A stretch of 12,736 nucleotides of DNA from Dietzia timorensis. Lineage in GTDB: Bacteria; Actinomycetota; Actinomycetes; Mycobacteriales; Mycobacteriaceae. The notes under the pieces were generated by a model. The model had not been told where the DNA came from, made no database searches, and saw nothing but the letters and a program-made list of their open reading frames with translations. Both the position numbers and the translations under genes were made by a program. Location: contig NZ_DYXM01000061.1 of assembly GCF_020742175.1 (NCBI RefSeq), positions 1 through 12,736 on the forward strand. The letters run 5' to 3'. This document shows positions 6,659 through 12,736 of this stretch, piece after piece; position 1 is the stretch's first letter, and every line of letters begins with the position of its first letter.

Positions 6659-8146
6659 ATGACGACAGAAGAGCAGAACGCGCGGATCGAGAAGTTCGCG
6701 GCCGACGTCCGTGCCGACGGGCCGAGCTCGCGCCGCACCGCCCGCGACCCGATCAACATGCCGATGATTCGCAACTGGACCGAGGCGATCGGGGACGAGA
6801 ACCCGATCTACGAGTCCGAAGACGCCGCGCGCGCCGCCGGGCACCCCGGAATCGTCGCCCCGCCCGCGATGGCGCAGGTATGGACGATGCGCGGGCTTGG
6901 CCGCGGCTGGTCCGACGACGACCCCCTGGCGAGAATGACCTACTTCCTCGACGAGGAAGGCTTTACTTCCGTAGTGGCGACGAACTGCGATCAGAAGTAT
7001 CACCGCTACACGCAGCCGGGCGAGGAGGTCACCGTCGACTCGGTGCTCACGGATGTCGTCGGCCCGAAGACCACGGGGCTCGGCACCGGATGGTTCTTCA
7101 CCACCCACTCGACGTGGAGGGTCGGCGAGGAGACTGTCGCCGAAATGGACTTCCGCATCCTCAAGTTCGCCCCACCGGCGGCCGGCGATCAGGCGCGCCG
7201 GGGCGGCGGTGACAAGGGATCGGGACGTCCGGCGTCAGGGGCGATCGTGTCCTCGTTGGGCGCGGACACCTCGGATCTCGTGCCGGGCAAGGTGATGCGC
7301 CCGAGCGTCTCGCAGGACACCCGCTTCTTCTGGGAAGGTGTGCGCGCACACGAGCTGCGTATCCAGGCGCGACACGACGGCTCGCTGCAGCATCCGCCCG
7401 TGCCGGCGCTGTGGAAGGACAAGGGCGAGGACACCGATTACGTCGTGTCCTCGGGTCGCGGCAAGGTGTTCTCGTTCGTCGTGCACCACGCGCCGCGCGT
7501 GCCGGGGCGCACGCGTTTCCCGTTCGTCATCGCGCTCATCGAACTGGACGAGGGCGTCCGCTTGCTGGGTGAGCTGCGGGGCATCGACCCCTCGGATGTA
7601 GAGATCGGACTAGAGGTCCGCGCCGAGTACCTCGACATGCCCGGCGACGACTCGCCTGATGCGCGGCCGGGGACCGAGCCGTGGACGCTGTACGCGTTCG
7701 CGCCCGCTACACCTGTCGAGAACACGGTGCCGGCGACCCCACCGGCGGTCTCGGTGGGGCAGCGGCTGCCGGAGCTTCGGATCGCGGGCACGCCGACCTT
7801 TATCGTGTCGACGGCGCTCGCCACCAGGGACTTCCAGGACGTGCACCACGACCGCGACCTCGCGCTCGCGAAGGGGTCGAAGGACATCTTCGTCAATATC
7901 CTCACCGACACGGGGCTCGTGGAGCGCTACGTCACCGATTGGGCCGGGCAGCGCGCCCGCGTGCGCTCGGTCGCGCTGCGACTCGGCGTGCCCTGGTACG
8001 CCTACGACACTCTCGCGTTGTCGGGGACGGTGGAGAGCCTCGACGACAACGACGGGCTTGTGACCTGCAAGGTCGTCGGCACCGACTCACTTGGCGCGCA
8101 CGTCACCGCGACCGTGGAACTGACGATGGATGAAGCGGAGGACTAG
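6659..8146 (+). CDS. Fused steroid enoyl-CoA hydratase, ChsH2 (MaoC-DUF35)-ChsH1
   Basis: A 495-residue triple-domain protein. Residues 1 to about 170 are the ChsH2 MaoC-like hot-dog fold; its hydratase-2 motif reads GDENPIY, so Asp46 is paired with Tyr51 instead of His. A Gly/Arg-rich linker (about 171-215) follows. About 220-330 is the DUF35/OB-fold domain (FFWEGVRAHELRIQ, SSGRGKVFSFVVHHAPRVPG, LLGELRGIDP), with no cysteines for a zinc ribbon. After a Pro/Asp-rich linker, residues 366-495 match ChsH1 (about 129 residues), including PTFIVSTALATRDFQDVHHD, DIFVNILTDTGLV and LRLGVPWYAYDT. Asp391 and His396 form the expected catalytic pair. ChsH1-ChsH2 is known to hydrate the C17-C20 double bond of the steroid CoA ester, and the DUF35 domain docks on Ltp2. 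Start ATG 6659 follows the previous stop by 13 bases with GAAGGG upstream. In M. tuberculosis these are Rv3542c and Rv3541c. Confidence 0.93.
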   Translation: MTTEEQNARIEKFAADVRADGPSSRRTARDPINMPMIRNWTEAIGDENPIYESEDAARAAGHPGIVAPPAMAQVWTMRGLGRGWSDDDPLARMTYFLDEEGFTSVVATNCDQKYHRYTQPGEEVTVDSVLTDVVGPKTTGLGTGWFFTTHSTWRVGEETVAEMDFRILKFAPPAAGDQARRGGGDKGSGRPASGAIVSSLGADTSDLVPGKVMRPSVSQDTRFFWEGVRAHELRIQARHDGSLQHPPVPALWKDKGEDTDYVVSSGRGKVFSFVVHHAPRVPGRTRFPFVIALIELDEGVRLLGELRGIDPSDVEIGLEVRAEYLDMPGDDSPDARPGTEPWTLYAFAPATPVENTVPATPPAVSVGQRLPELRIAGTPTFIVSTALATRDFQDVHHDRDLALAKGSKDIFVNILTDTGLVERYVTDWAGQRARVRSVALRLGVPWYAYDTLALSGTVESLDDNDGLVTCKVVGTDSLGAHVTATVELTMDEAED

Positions 8147-8149
8147 CAC

Positions 8150-9346
8150 ATGAGTGACAACACTTCAGACCGCACGCTCGCGGGCAAGGCATCGATCGCA
8201 GGGATCGGCGCGACCGATTTCTCCAAGGACTCGGGTCGCTCCGAGCTGCGCCTCGCCGCCGAGGCGGTGACCTCCGCGCTCGACGACGCCGGACTTGCCC
8301 CTTCGGACGTCGACGGCCTCGTCTCGTTCACGATGGACACGAACACGGAGATCGCCGTGGCCAGGGCCGCCGGCATCGGCGAGCTGAAATTCTTTTCCCG
8401 CATCCACTACGGCGGTGGCGCCGCGGCGGCGACCGTGCAGCAGGCGGCCATGGCCGTCGCGACCGGCGTCGCCGAGGTCGTCGTCTGCTACCGCGCCTTC
8501 AACGAGCGGTCCGGGATGCGCTTCGGCCAGGTCAACTCCTCGCTCGTGCAGCAGGTCAACTCCTCGGGCACCGACAACGCGTTCAGCTACCCGCACGGCC
8601 TGTCGACCCCGGCCGGGTTCGTCGCGATGGTCGCGCAGCGCTACATGCACGACTTCGGCGCGACCAGCGAGGACTTCGGCCGCATCGCCGTCGCGGACCG
8701 CAAGCACGCGGCGAACAATCCGAACGCCTTCTTCCACGGCAAGCCGATCACCCTCGCCGAGCACCAGGCCTCGCGATTCATCGCCGAGCCCCTGCATCTA
8801 TTGGACTGCTGCCAGGAATCCGACGGCGGGGTCGCAATCGTCGTCACCACGCCGGAGCGTGCCAAGGATCTGCGCCAGGCGTCCGTCACCGTCGCCGCAT
8901 CTGCGTCGGGCGCGGGACCGGATCAATACATCATGACGTCGTACTACCGGCCCGAGCTGGCGTCGCTGCCCGAGATGGGCCTTGTCGGGCGGCAGCTGTG
9001 GGGGCAGGCGGGATTCGGCCCCGCAGACGTCGACGCCGCGATCCTCTACGACCATTTCACCCCGTACGTCCTCATGCAGCTCGAGGAGCTCGGCTTCTGC
9101 GGACGAGGGGAGGCGCCGGACTTCGTGCGCCAGGAAGGTGTGTTCGATGTCGACGGCGCGCTTCCGCTCAACACGCACGGCGGCCAGCTCGGCGAGGCAT
9201 ACATCCACGGCATGAACGGCATCGCCGAGGGCGTCCGCCAGCTGCGCGGAACCTCGGTCAACCAGGTGTCCGGCGCTGAACGCGTCCTCGTTACCGCCGG
9301 CACGGGAGTGCCGACCTCGGGCCTCGTCCTCACTGCCGGGAGCTAG
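8150..9346 (+). CDS. ltp2: Steroid side-chain aldolase Ltp2 (thiolase-like lipid-transfer protein)
   Basis: A 398-residue thiolase-fold protein close to M. tuberculosis Ltp2 (Rv3540c). Ltp2 works with the DUF35 domain of ChsH2 to cleave 17-hydroxy-3-oxo-pregnenyl-carboxyl-CoA by retro-aldol reaction into androst-4-ene-3,17-dione and propionyl-CoA. Family strings seen include GVAEVVVCYRAFNERSGMRFG, SYPHGLSTPAGFVAM, DCCQESDGG, AAILYDHFTPYVL and NTHGGQLGEAYIHGMNG. Tyr300, His302 and Tyr351 lie in the conserved segments that, from memory, supply active-site residues in the Thermomonospora Ltp2; this mapping is inferred. The start ATG at 8150 is three bases after the ChsH fusion stop. Its GGAGGA ribosome binding site (8137-8142) lies inside the end of that gene, implying translational coupling of partner proteins. 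It is the last gene of the operon and converges on the CDF gene with overlapping stops. Confidence 0.94.
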   Translation: MSDNTSDRTLAGKASIAGIGATDFSKDSGRSELRLAAEAVTSALDDAGLAPSDVDGLVSFTMDTNTEIAVARAAGIGELKFFSRIHYGGGAAAATVQQAAMAVATGVAEVVVCYRAFNERSGMRFGQVNSSLVQQVNSSGTDNAFSYPHGLSTPAGFVAMVAQRYMHDFGATSEDFGRIAVADRKHAANNPNAFFHGKPITLAEHQASRFIAEPLHLLDCCQESDGGVAIVVTTPERAKDLRQASVTVAASASGAGPDQYIMTSYYRPELASLPEMGLVGRQLWGQAGFGPADVDAAILYDHFTPYVLMQLEELGFCGRGEAPDFVRQEGVFDVDGALPLNTHGGQLGEAYIHGMNGIAEGVRQLRGTSVNQVSGAERVLVTAGTGVPTSGLVLTAGS

Positions 9347-10263
9347 TGGACGAGGCGCTCCTGGGAGCTGTGCTCGGCGGTTTCGAGCTGGAACGTCGCG
9401 TGCCCCACGGGGATCTCGAAGTGGGAGGCGACGCACGATTGTAGGTTCGCGAGGATCTCCATCGCGTGCCCGTCGCGGAGGCACTCGTTGCGGATGACGA
9501 CGTGTCCGGTGATGACCGGCACACCGGTGGCGATGAGCTCGGCGTGGAGGTCGTGTACGTCCTCGACGTGGTCCATCGACAGCATGTGCTCGCGGACTTC
9601 CTCCAGATCGAGGCCCTTCGGCGTCGATGCGAGCAGCACGTGGACGGTGTCTCGGAGCAGGACGATGGTGCGCGGGACGATGAGCGCGCCGATGAACAGC
9701 GAGGCGATCGCGTCCGCGCGCGTCCACCCGGTCGTCGCGATGACGACCGCGCCGATGATGACGGCGACCGAACCGAGCGCGTCATTGAGCACCTCGAGGA
9801 ACGCCGCTCGGAGGTTGAAGCTGTTAGCGCGACTGGAGGACAGGATGACCAGCGCGACGATGTTGCCGGCAAGCCCGGCAATACCGAACCACAGCATCGG
9901 TCCGTGTGCGACCTCGGGCGCCGAAACAAGGCGCCGTACCGCCTCGACGAGGACGAAAACGCCGATCGCGAGCAGGATGAGTGCCTGCCCGGCGGCAGCG
10001 ATGACCTCCGCGCGTTTGAAACCCCACGTCCGCTTCATCGTCGGTGGTCGAAGCGCCAGCGAGGCGGCGACGAGTGCGATGACGAGCCCTATCGCATCGG
10101 TGAGCATGTGCCCGGCGTCCGCGAGCAGTGCGAGGGAGCCGGACCACGCGGCGCCGATGATGCCGACGGCCATGATGGACAACGTGACGGTGAGCGCCGC
10201 CGCGAGCCTCTTGCGATCGTTTTCCCCCTGGGCGTGGGAATGGCCGTGAGAATGGTCGTGCAC
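9343..10263 (-). CDS. Cation diffusion facilitator (CDF) metal efflux transporter
   Basis: A 306-residue inner-membrane metal/proton antiporter of the CzcD/ZitB-like CDF family, probably exporting zinc, cobalt or a similar divalent ion. The N-terminus is His-rich (HDHSHGHSH, 2-10), a common metal-binding tail. About six hydrophobic segments occupy residues 20-215. In the second, LLADAGHMLTDA carries the metal ligands His52 and Asp56. In the fifth, FLEVLNDALGS places Glu157 and Asp161, where many zinc CDFs have His-x3-Asp. The C-terminal cytoplasmic domain (about 216-300) has VEDVHDLHAEL. Start is GTG at 10263, preceded eight bases away by AAGGGAGG on the minus strand. A promoter probably lies in the 95 bases up to the hydrolase gene, but no clear metal-regulator operator was found. 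The stop shares CTAG with ltp2. Metal specificity cannot be assigned. Confidence 0.9.
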   Translation of the reverse strand: MHDHSHGHSHAQGENDRKRLAAALTVTLSIMAVGIIGAAWSGSLALLADAGHMLTDAIGLVIALVAASLALRPPTMKRTWGFKRAEVIAAAGQALILLAIGVFVLVEAVRRLVSAPEVAHGPMLWFGIAGLAGNIVALVILSSSRANSFNLRAAFLEVLNDALGSVAVIIGAVVIATTGWTRADAIASLFIGALIVPRTIVLLRDTVHVLLASTPKGLDLEEVREHMLSMDHVEDVHDLHAELIATGVPVITGHVVIRNECLRDGHAMEILANLQSCVASHFEIPVGHATFQLETAEHSSQERLVH

Positions 10264-10321
10264 GATACCCGCCTCCCTTCTCGCTGCGCTATAGCTCCAT
10301 GCTAGCCGCCTTGACGACGGT

Positions 10322-10341
10322 GAGGAAGGGTGACCTTACTC
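10322..10341. repeat. Inverted repeat between hydrolase and CDF genes
   Basis: GAGGAAGG (10322-10329) and CCTTACTC (10334-10341) pair over seven of eight positions around a four-base loop. The element lies just after the hydrolase stop codon, on the minus strand, and upstream of the CDF gene. It could be a weak terminator for the hydrolase or an operator for the transporter. No T-run follows on the minus strand, so an intrinsic terminator is doubtful. Confidence 0.3.
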
Positions 10342-10358
10342 GCTGAATGAGGTTCGAA

Positions 10359-11435
10359 TCAGTCGGTCTGCGCGCGCATGAATGTGCCGACGTTGCGTAT
10401 CGCGCCCACAGCCTCGGGGATCAGCGGGTGGAAGGCCTGGAAGACGTGGAACTGGTCCGGCCAGACCTGAAGGGTCGAGTCGACGCCGGAGGCGACCATA
10501 CGCTCGTGGAGCAACTCGATGCCTCCGGCGAAAATCTCCGCTCCGCCGCACTGGATGAGGAACGGCGGCCAATCGTTCGAGAAATTCAGATTGACCGGGG
10601 AAATGCGCGGATCGTCGGGATCGAGTCCGGGGGCGTAGAGATCCCGGGACTTCTCGACCAGACCGATCGCGAGGAACGGGTCCTTGCGTTCCATGTCGCG
10701 GCTCGTCATGTCCGCGAGATTCATGTCTACCCACGGCGAGAGTAGGGCGACGCCGGCGGGCTTCGGCTCTCCGGCGTCAGAAAGATGGTCGATGAGCTGC
10801 AGGGCGAGATTTCCGCCCGCCGAGTCGCCCGCGAAGATGATGTTCTCCGGGCTGTAGCCCTGGCCAAGAATCCACTCGTAGCCGGCGATGGCGTCCTCGA
10901 TCGCCGCAGGGAACTGATGCTCCGGGGCGAGGCGATAGTCGGGGAGGAACGTCGGCGCACCGAGTTCGCGGGCGAAGCGCGCGGCGAGGAACTTGTGGGA
11001 CCAGGGCGAACCGAAGGTGAAGCCGCCGCCGTGGAGCATGAAGACGAGCTTGTCGGAAGTGAAGAACCGACGGCGCCCGACCCACAGGCCGGGAACGGGG
11101 CCGGTGTTGTCCCAGTTTCCCGAGGTCTCGAGTGCGCCGGCACGGCCGATCCCGTTGGTCATCGTGCGCAGGCGGCCGAGCGCGCGCTGGTCCGGGGGCA
11201 TCCGGTCGAGCGCCGGCCGAAGGACTCGGCGCATCGACACCGCGACGAATTTGGAACGCCACGTGGCATTCGGAGGGCGCCGATAGGTGAGCCCATGCGC
11301 GCCGGAACGATGCTCGAATGGGTGCTCGAGTTCGGAGCCTTCTGTAGCCACGTCGCTGTCGCGGATCTCTTCGTCGAGCTCTGAGGATAGGTCGAAATCG
11401 TCCGTATCCTGCGGTGAAGATTCGTGCGCGGTCAT
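10359..11435 (-). CDS. HSL-type alpha/beta hydrolase (esterase/lipase)
   Basis: A 358-residue serine hydrolase of the hormone-sensitive lipase family. Oxyanion-hole motif HGGGFTFG is at 135-142, the nucleophile elbow GDSAGGN has Ser205, the probable acid is Glu300 in CGGAEIF (this subfamily often has Glu in place of Asp), and His330 in DQFHVFQAF completes the triad. PDYRLAPEHQFPAA (about 165-178) is a further HSL signature. Residues 1-45 are acidic and probably disordered; no signal peptide or membrane segment is seen, so it is likely cytosolic. Start is ATG at 11435; the ribosome binding site is weak (AAAGG). It is divergent from an acyl-CoA synthetase gene and shares a region with a CRP-type site. 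A role in hydrolysing steroid or fatty esters would fit the neighbourhood but is inference; the true substrate is unknown. Confidence 0.88.
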   Translation of the reverse strand: MTAHESSPQDTDDFDLSSELDEEIRDSDVATEGSELEHPFEHRSGAHGLTYRRPPNATWRSKFVAVSMRRVLRPALDRMPPDQRALGRLRTMTNGIGRAGALETSGNWDNTGPVPGLWVGRRRFFTSDKLVFMLHGGGFTFGSPWSHKFLAARFARELGAPTFLPDYRLAPEHQFPAAIEDAIAGYEWILGQGYSPENIIFAGDSAGGNLALQLIDHLSDAGEPKPAGVALLSPWVDMNLADMTSRDMERKDPFLAIGLVEKSRDLYAPGLDPDDPRISPVNLNFSNDWPPFLIQCGGAEIFAGGIELLHERMVASGVDSTLQVWPDQFHVFQAFHPLIPEAVGAIRNVGTFMRAQTD

Positions 11436-11647
11436 CGAAGTGCCTTTATCGTCGTGAGGTCCTGGCGGACTTCTCGGATAAGTGGTGTGCGCGAAGAAGT
11501 GGCGCCGATCCGAGGAGAGCAGGAATTACTGATGCTAATCCCCCTATTATGCATTCCCTGTGATGTGGTTCACATACTATCCGAACAGGTCTCTTAGTCG
11601 AAACCAAGCGACCGATTGGGAGTGTCCGGAGCTCAGGAAGAGGGGCA
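11436..11647. promoter_or_regulatory. Divergent hydrolase / acyl-CoA synthetase control region
   Basis: This 212-base gene-free region is noticeably more AT-rich than its surroundings between about 11520 and 11600, as expected for promoters. It contains a perfect CRP-type palindrome at 11559-11574, a short TAAT-N6-ATTA inverted repeat at 11536-11549, and plausible -10 hexamers (TATTAT 11545-11550 and TACTAT 11575-11580 on plus; TAGCAT 11537-11532 on minus). No good -35 elements were found. No perfect KstR site is present; AACAGGTC at 11584-11591 is only a degenerate core. Confidence 0.55.
11559..11574. promoter_or_regulatory. CRP/GlxR-type binding site (TGTGA-N6-TCACA)
   Basis: TGTGATGTGGTTCACA matches all ten fixed bases of the CRP-family consensus used by mycobacterial CRP and corynebacterial GlxR. 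If the minus-strand -10 is TAGCAT (11532-11537), the site would centre near -41.5 for the hydrolase promoter, a class II activator position. For the plus-strand promoter candidates it would be close to or downstream of the start, suggesting repression. The regulator itself is not in the window. Confidence 0.7.
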
Positions 11648-12736
11648 ATGACCGCAGAAGCCGAAGATGCAATGACGACGACCGATGCCGATGCAAGGAA
11701 GAACGACGCCGGCGTGAACGACGACATGAACGAGGCCGACGTCTTCGAATGCGTCGCCGATAAACAGCCCGACAGTCCCTGCGTCTCGTTTGATGGCGAA
11801 GTGTTCACCTATCGGGAGTTCGACGACTACGCGAACCGCTTCGCGCACGCGTTGCGGGGGCAGGGCGTGCGCGCCGGCGATCATGTCGCGTTGGTCATGC
11901 GAAATGTGCCCGAGCACCTCGGAAGCATGCTCGGGCTGATGAAGATCAGCGCCGCCGCCGTCAACACCAACTTCATGTACACAGGCGTAGAGACTGCCAA
12001 CATCCTCGTCGATTCGCGGTCCGTGGGCGTGGTCGTCGAGTCGGAATTCGCCGACACCGTGGCAGAGGCGATCGGGTCCGCGCCGGAGCTGCGCTTCGTG
12101 GTGGCCGTGGGGGAGCCGGGCGAGGCGTTGGAGGCCGCGGCCAAGCAGGCGGGAATCGCGCTGGTGGGCTCCGCCGAGATCCTCGCGGACGCCTCGTCGC
12201 AGCGCCCGGAGAACACGCGCTCCGGCGACGATAAATGGATCCTGTACACAGGCGGGACCACGGGGCGCCCCAAGGGTGTCGTGTGGCGGGCGGCCGACTA
12301 CTACTACGCGTGCCTGTCGGGCGGGAACCCCTATGGCGAACCGCGCAATTCGCCGCAGGAAGTCGCCGACAACACCTTCGAGGGCTTCCGCGCCTTCGTC
12401 GCCGCGCCGCTCATGCACGGCGCCGGCATGTTCACCTTCTTCACCTTCCTCAACCTCGGCGCGTACGTGGCGCTGCAGCGAACCTTCGAACCGGAACGCA
12501 TCCTGCGTGCCATCGCCGAGGAGGAGGCGGCCGTCCTCGTGGTCGTCGGGGACGGCATGGGCGTGCCCATCGCCGATAAGTTGCGGGAGATGACGGCGGC
12601 GGGCGAGGCCCCCGACTTGTCCGGTTTGTTCATGATCTCCTCCGGTGGGGGCATCTGGTCCGCGGCCAATCAGGCGGCGTTCAAGGAGCTTCTGCCGAAC
12701 GTCGGGTTCCGCGACAACGTCGGCGCATCCGAATCG
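11648..12736 (+). CDS. Acyl-CoA synthetase, FadD19-like (3' end outside window)
   Basis: The first 363 codons of an ATP-dependent acyl-CoA ligase of the ANL superfamily, open to the window end. The AMP-binding P-loop YTGGTTGRPKG is at 200-210. Other family features are FTYREFDDYANRFAHAL (about 54-70), NVPEHLGSMLGLMKISAAAV, MHGAGMFTF and VVVGDGMGVP; the cut end, NVGASES, lies at the adenine-binding region. Overall layout resembles mycobacterial FadD19, which activates C26 steroid side-chain acids, so it may feed CoA esters to the operon at 2129-9346. FadD17 or a fatty-acid ligase remain possible. ATG at 11648 is chosen for AGGAAG at 11635-11640. It gives about 30 residues of acidic, low-complexity leader before DVFECVADKQPD; later starts at Met9 or Met27 cannot be excluded. 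Catalytic C-terminal lysine and linker lie outside. Confidence 0.82.
   Translation, partial: MTAEAEDAMTTTDADARKNDAGVNDDMNEADVFECVADKQPDSPCVSFDGEVFTYREFDDYANRFAHALRGQGVRAGDHVALVMRNVPEHLGSMLGLMKISAAAVNTNFMYTGVETANILVDSRSVGVVVESEFADTVAEAIGSAPELRFVVAVGEPGEALEAAAKQAGIALVGSAEILADASSQRPENTRSGDDKWILYTGGTTGRPKGVVWRAADYYYACLSGGNPYGEPRNSPQEVADNTFEGFRAFVAAPLMHGAGMFTFFTFLNLGAYVALQRTFEPERILRAIAEEEAAVLVVVGDGMGVPIADKLREMTAAGEAPDLSGLFMISSGGGIWSAANQAAFKELLPNVGFRDNVGASES

Noticed and set aside
11536..11549. TAAT-N6-ATTA as a regulator binding site
   Set aside because: The arms are only four AT-only bases in an AT-rich promoter region and do not match a regulator consensus I can name.
11584..11591. AACAGGTC as a KstR operator near the acyl-CoA synthetase
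   Set aside because: One core base and both outer consensus positions mismatch, against two exact sites elsewhere in the window.
1..12736. Insertion sequences, CRISPR arrays, tRNA genes or phage attachment sites
   Set aside because: No transposase-like protein, spaced direct repeats, tRNA-like cloverleaf or flanking duplications were seen. Base composition is uniform apart from the promoter regions.

Overview
This high-GC window has coding statistics and gene content typical of a mycolic-acid actinobacterium (order Mycobacteriales). A Dietzia-, Gordonia- or Rhodococcus-like host is plausible, but the genus cannot be fixed from this sequence. The central theme is degradation of the steroid (cholesterol-type) side chain.

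Left part (1-1845): the 3' end of a threonine synthase gene (thrC) converges on a trehalose-6-phosphate phosphatase gene (otsB). Upstream of otsB on the same strand lies kstR, the TetR-family repressor of steroid catabolism. Between kstR and the divergent catabolic operon are 283 bases holding two perfect KstR operators (TNNAACNNGTTNNA) 17 bp apart, a third core-only match, and a roughly 120-nt leader with two hairpins and a possible 29-codon upstream reading frame.

Middle part (2129-9346): four tightly packed + strand genes form one apparent operon. They are a two-domain FadE34/ChsE3-type acyl-CoA dehydrogenase; a fusion of the FadE28/ChsE1 and FadE29/ChsE2 acyl-CoA dehydrogenase subunits; a fusion of ChsH2 (MaoC-like plus DUF35) with ChsH1; and the Ltp2 steroid aldolase. 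Together these would shorten a C24-acyl steroid CoA and then remove the last three carbons as propionyl-CoA by dehydrogenation, hydration and retro-aldol cleavage, leaving a 17-ketosteroid. In M. tuberculosis the corresponding proteins (Rv3544c-Rv3540c, the igr operon) are separate polypeptides located away from kstR/fadE34. Here the obligate partners are fused in gene order and placed under the kstR-side operators. This compaction is the most striking feature of the window.

Right part (9343-12736): ltp2 converges on a minus-strand CDF cation-efflux gene with a His-rich N-terminus. Next is a minus-strand HSL-type alpha/beta hydrolase. Divergent from it, and running off the window, is a FadD19-like acyl-CoA synthetase that could activate steroid side-chain acids. 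The 212-base region between the last two contains a perfect CRP/GlxR-type palindrome (TGTGA-N6-TCACA).

Two convergent gene pairs (thrC/otsB and ltp2/CDF) end in the same way, with both stop codons sharing one CTAG tetranucleotide. No tRNA, rRNA, CRISPR array or insertion sequence was seen, and no gene-free stretch exceeds 300 bases.
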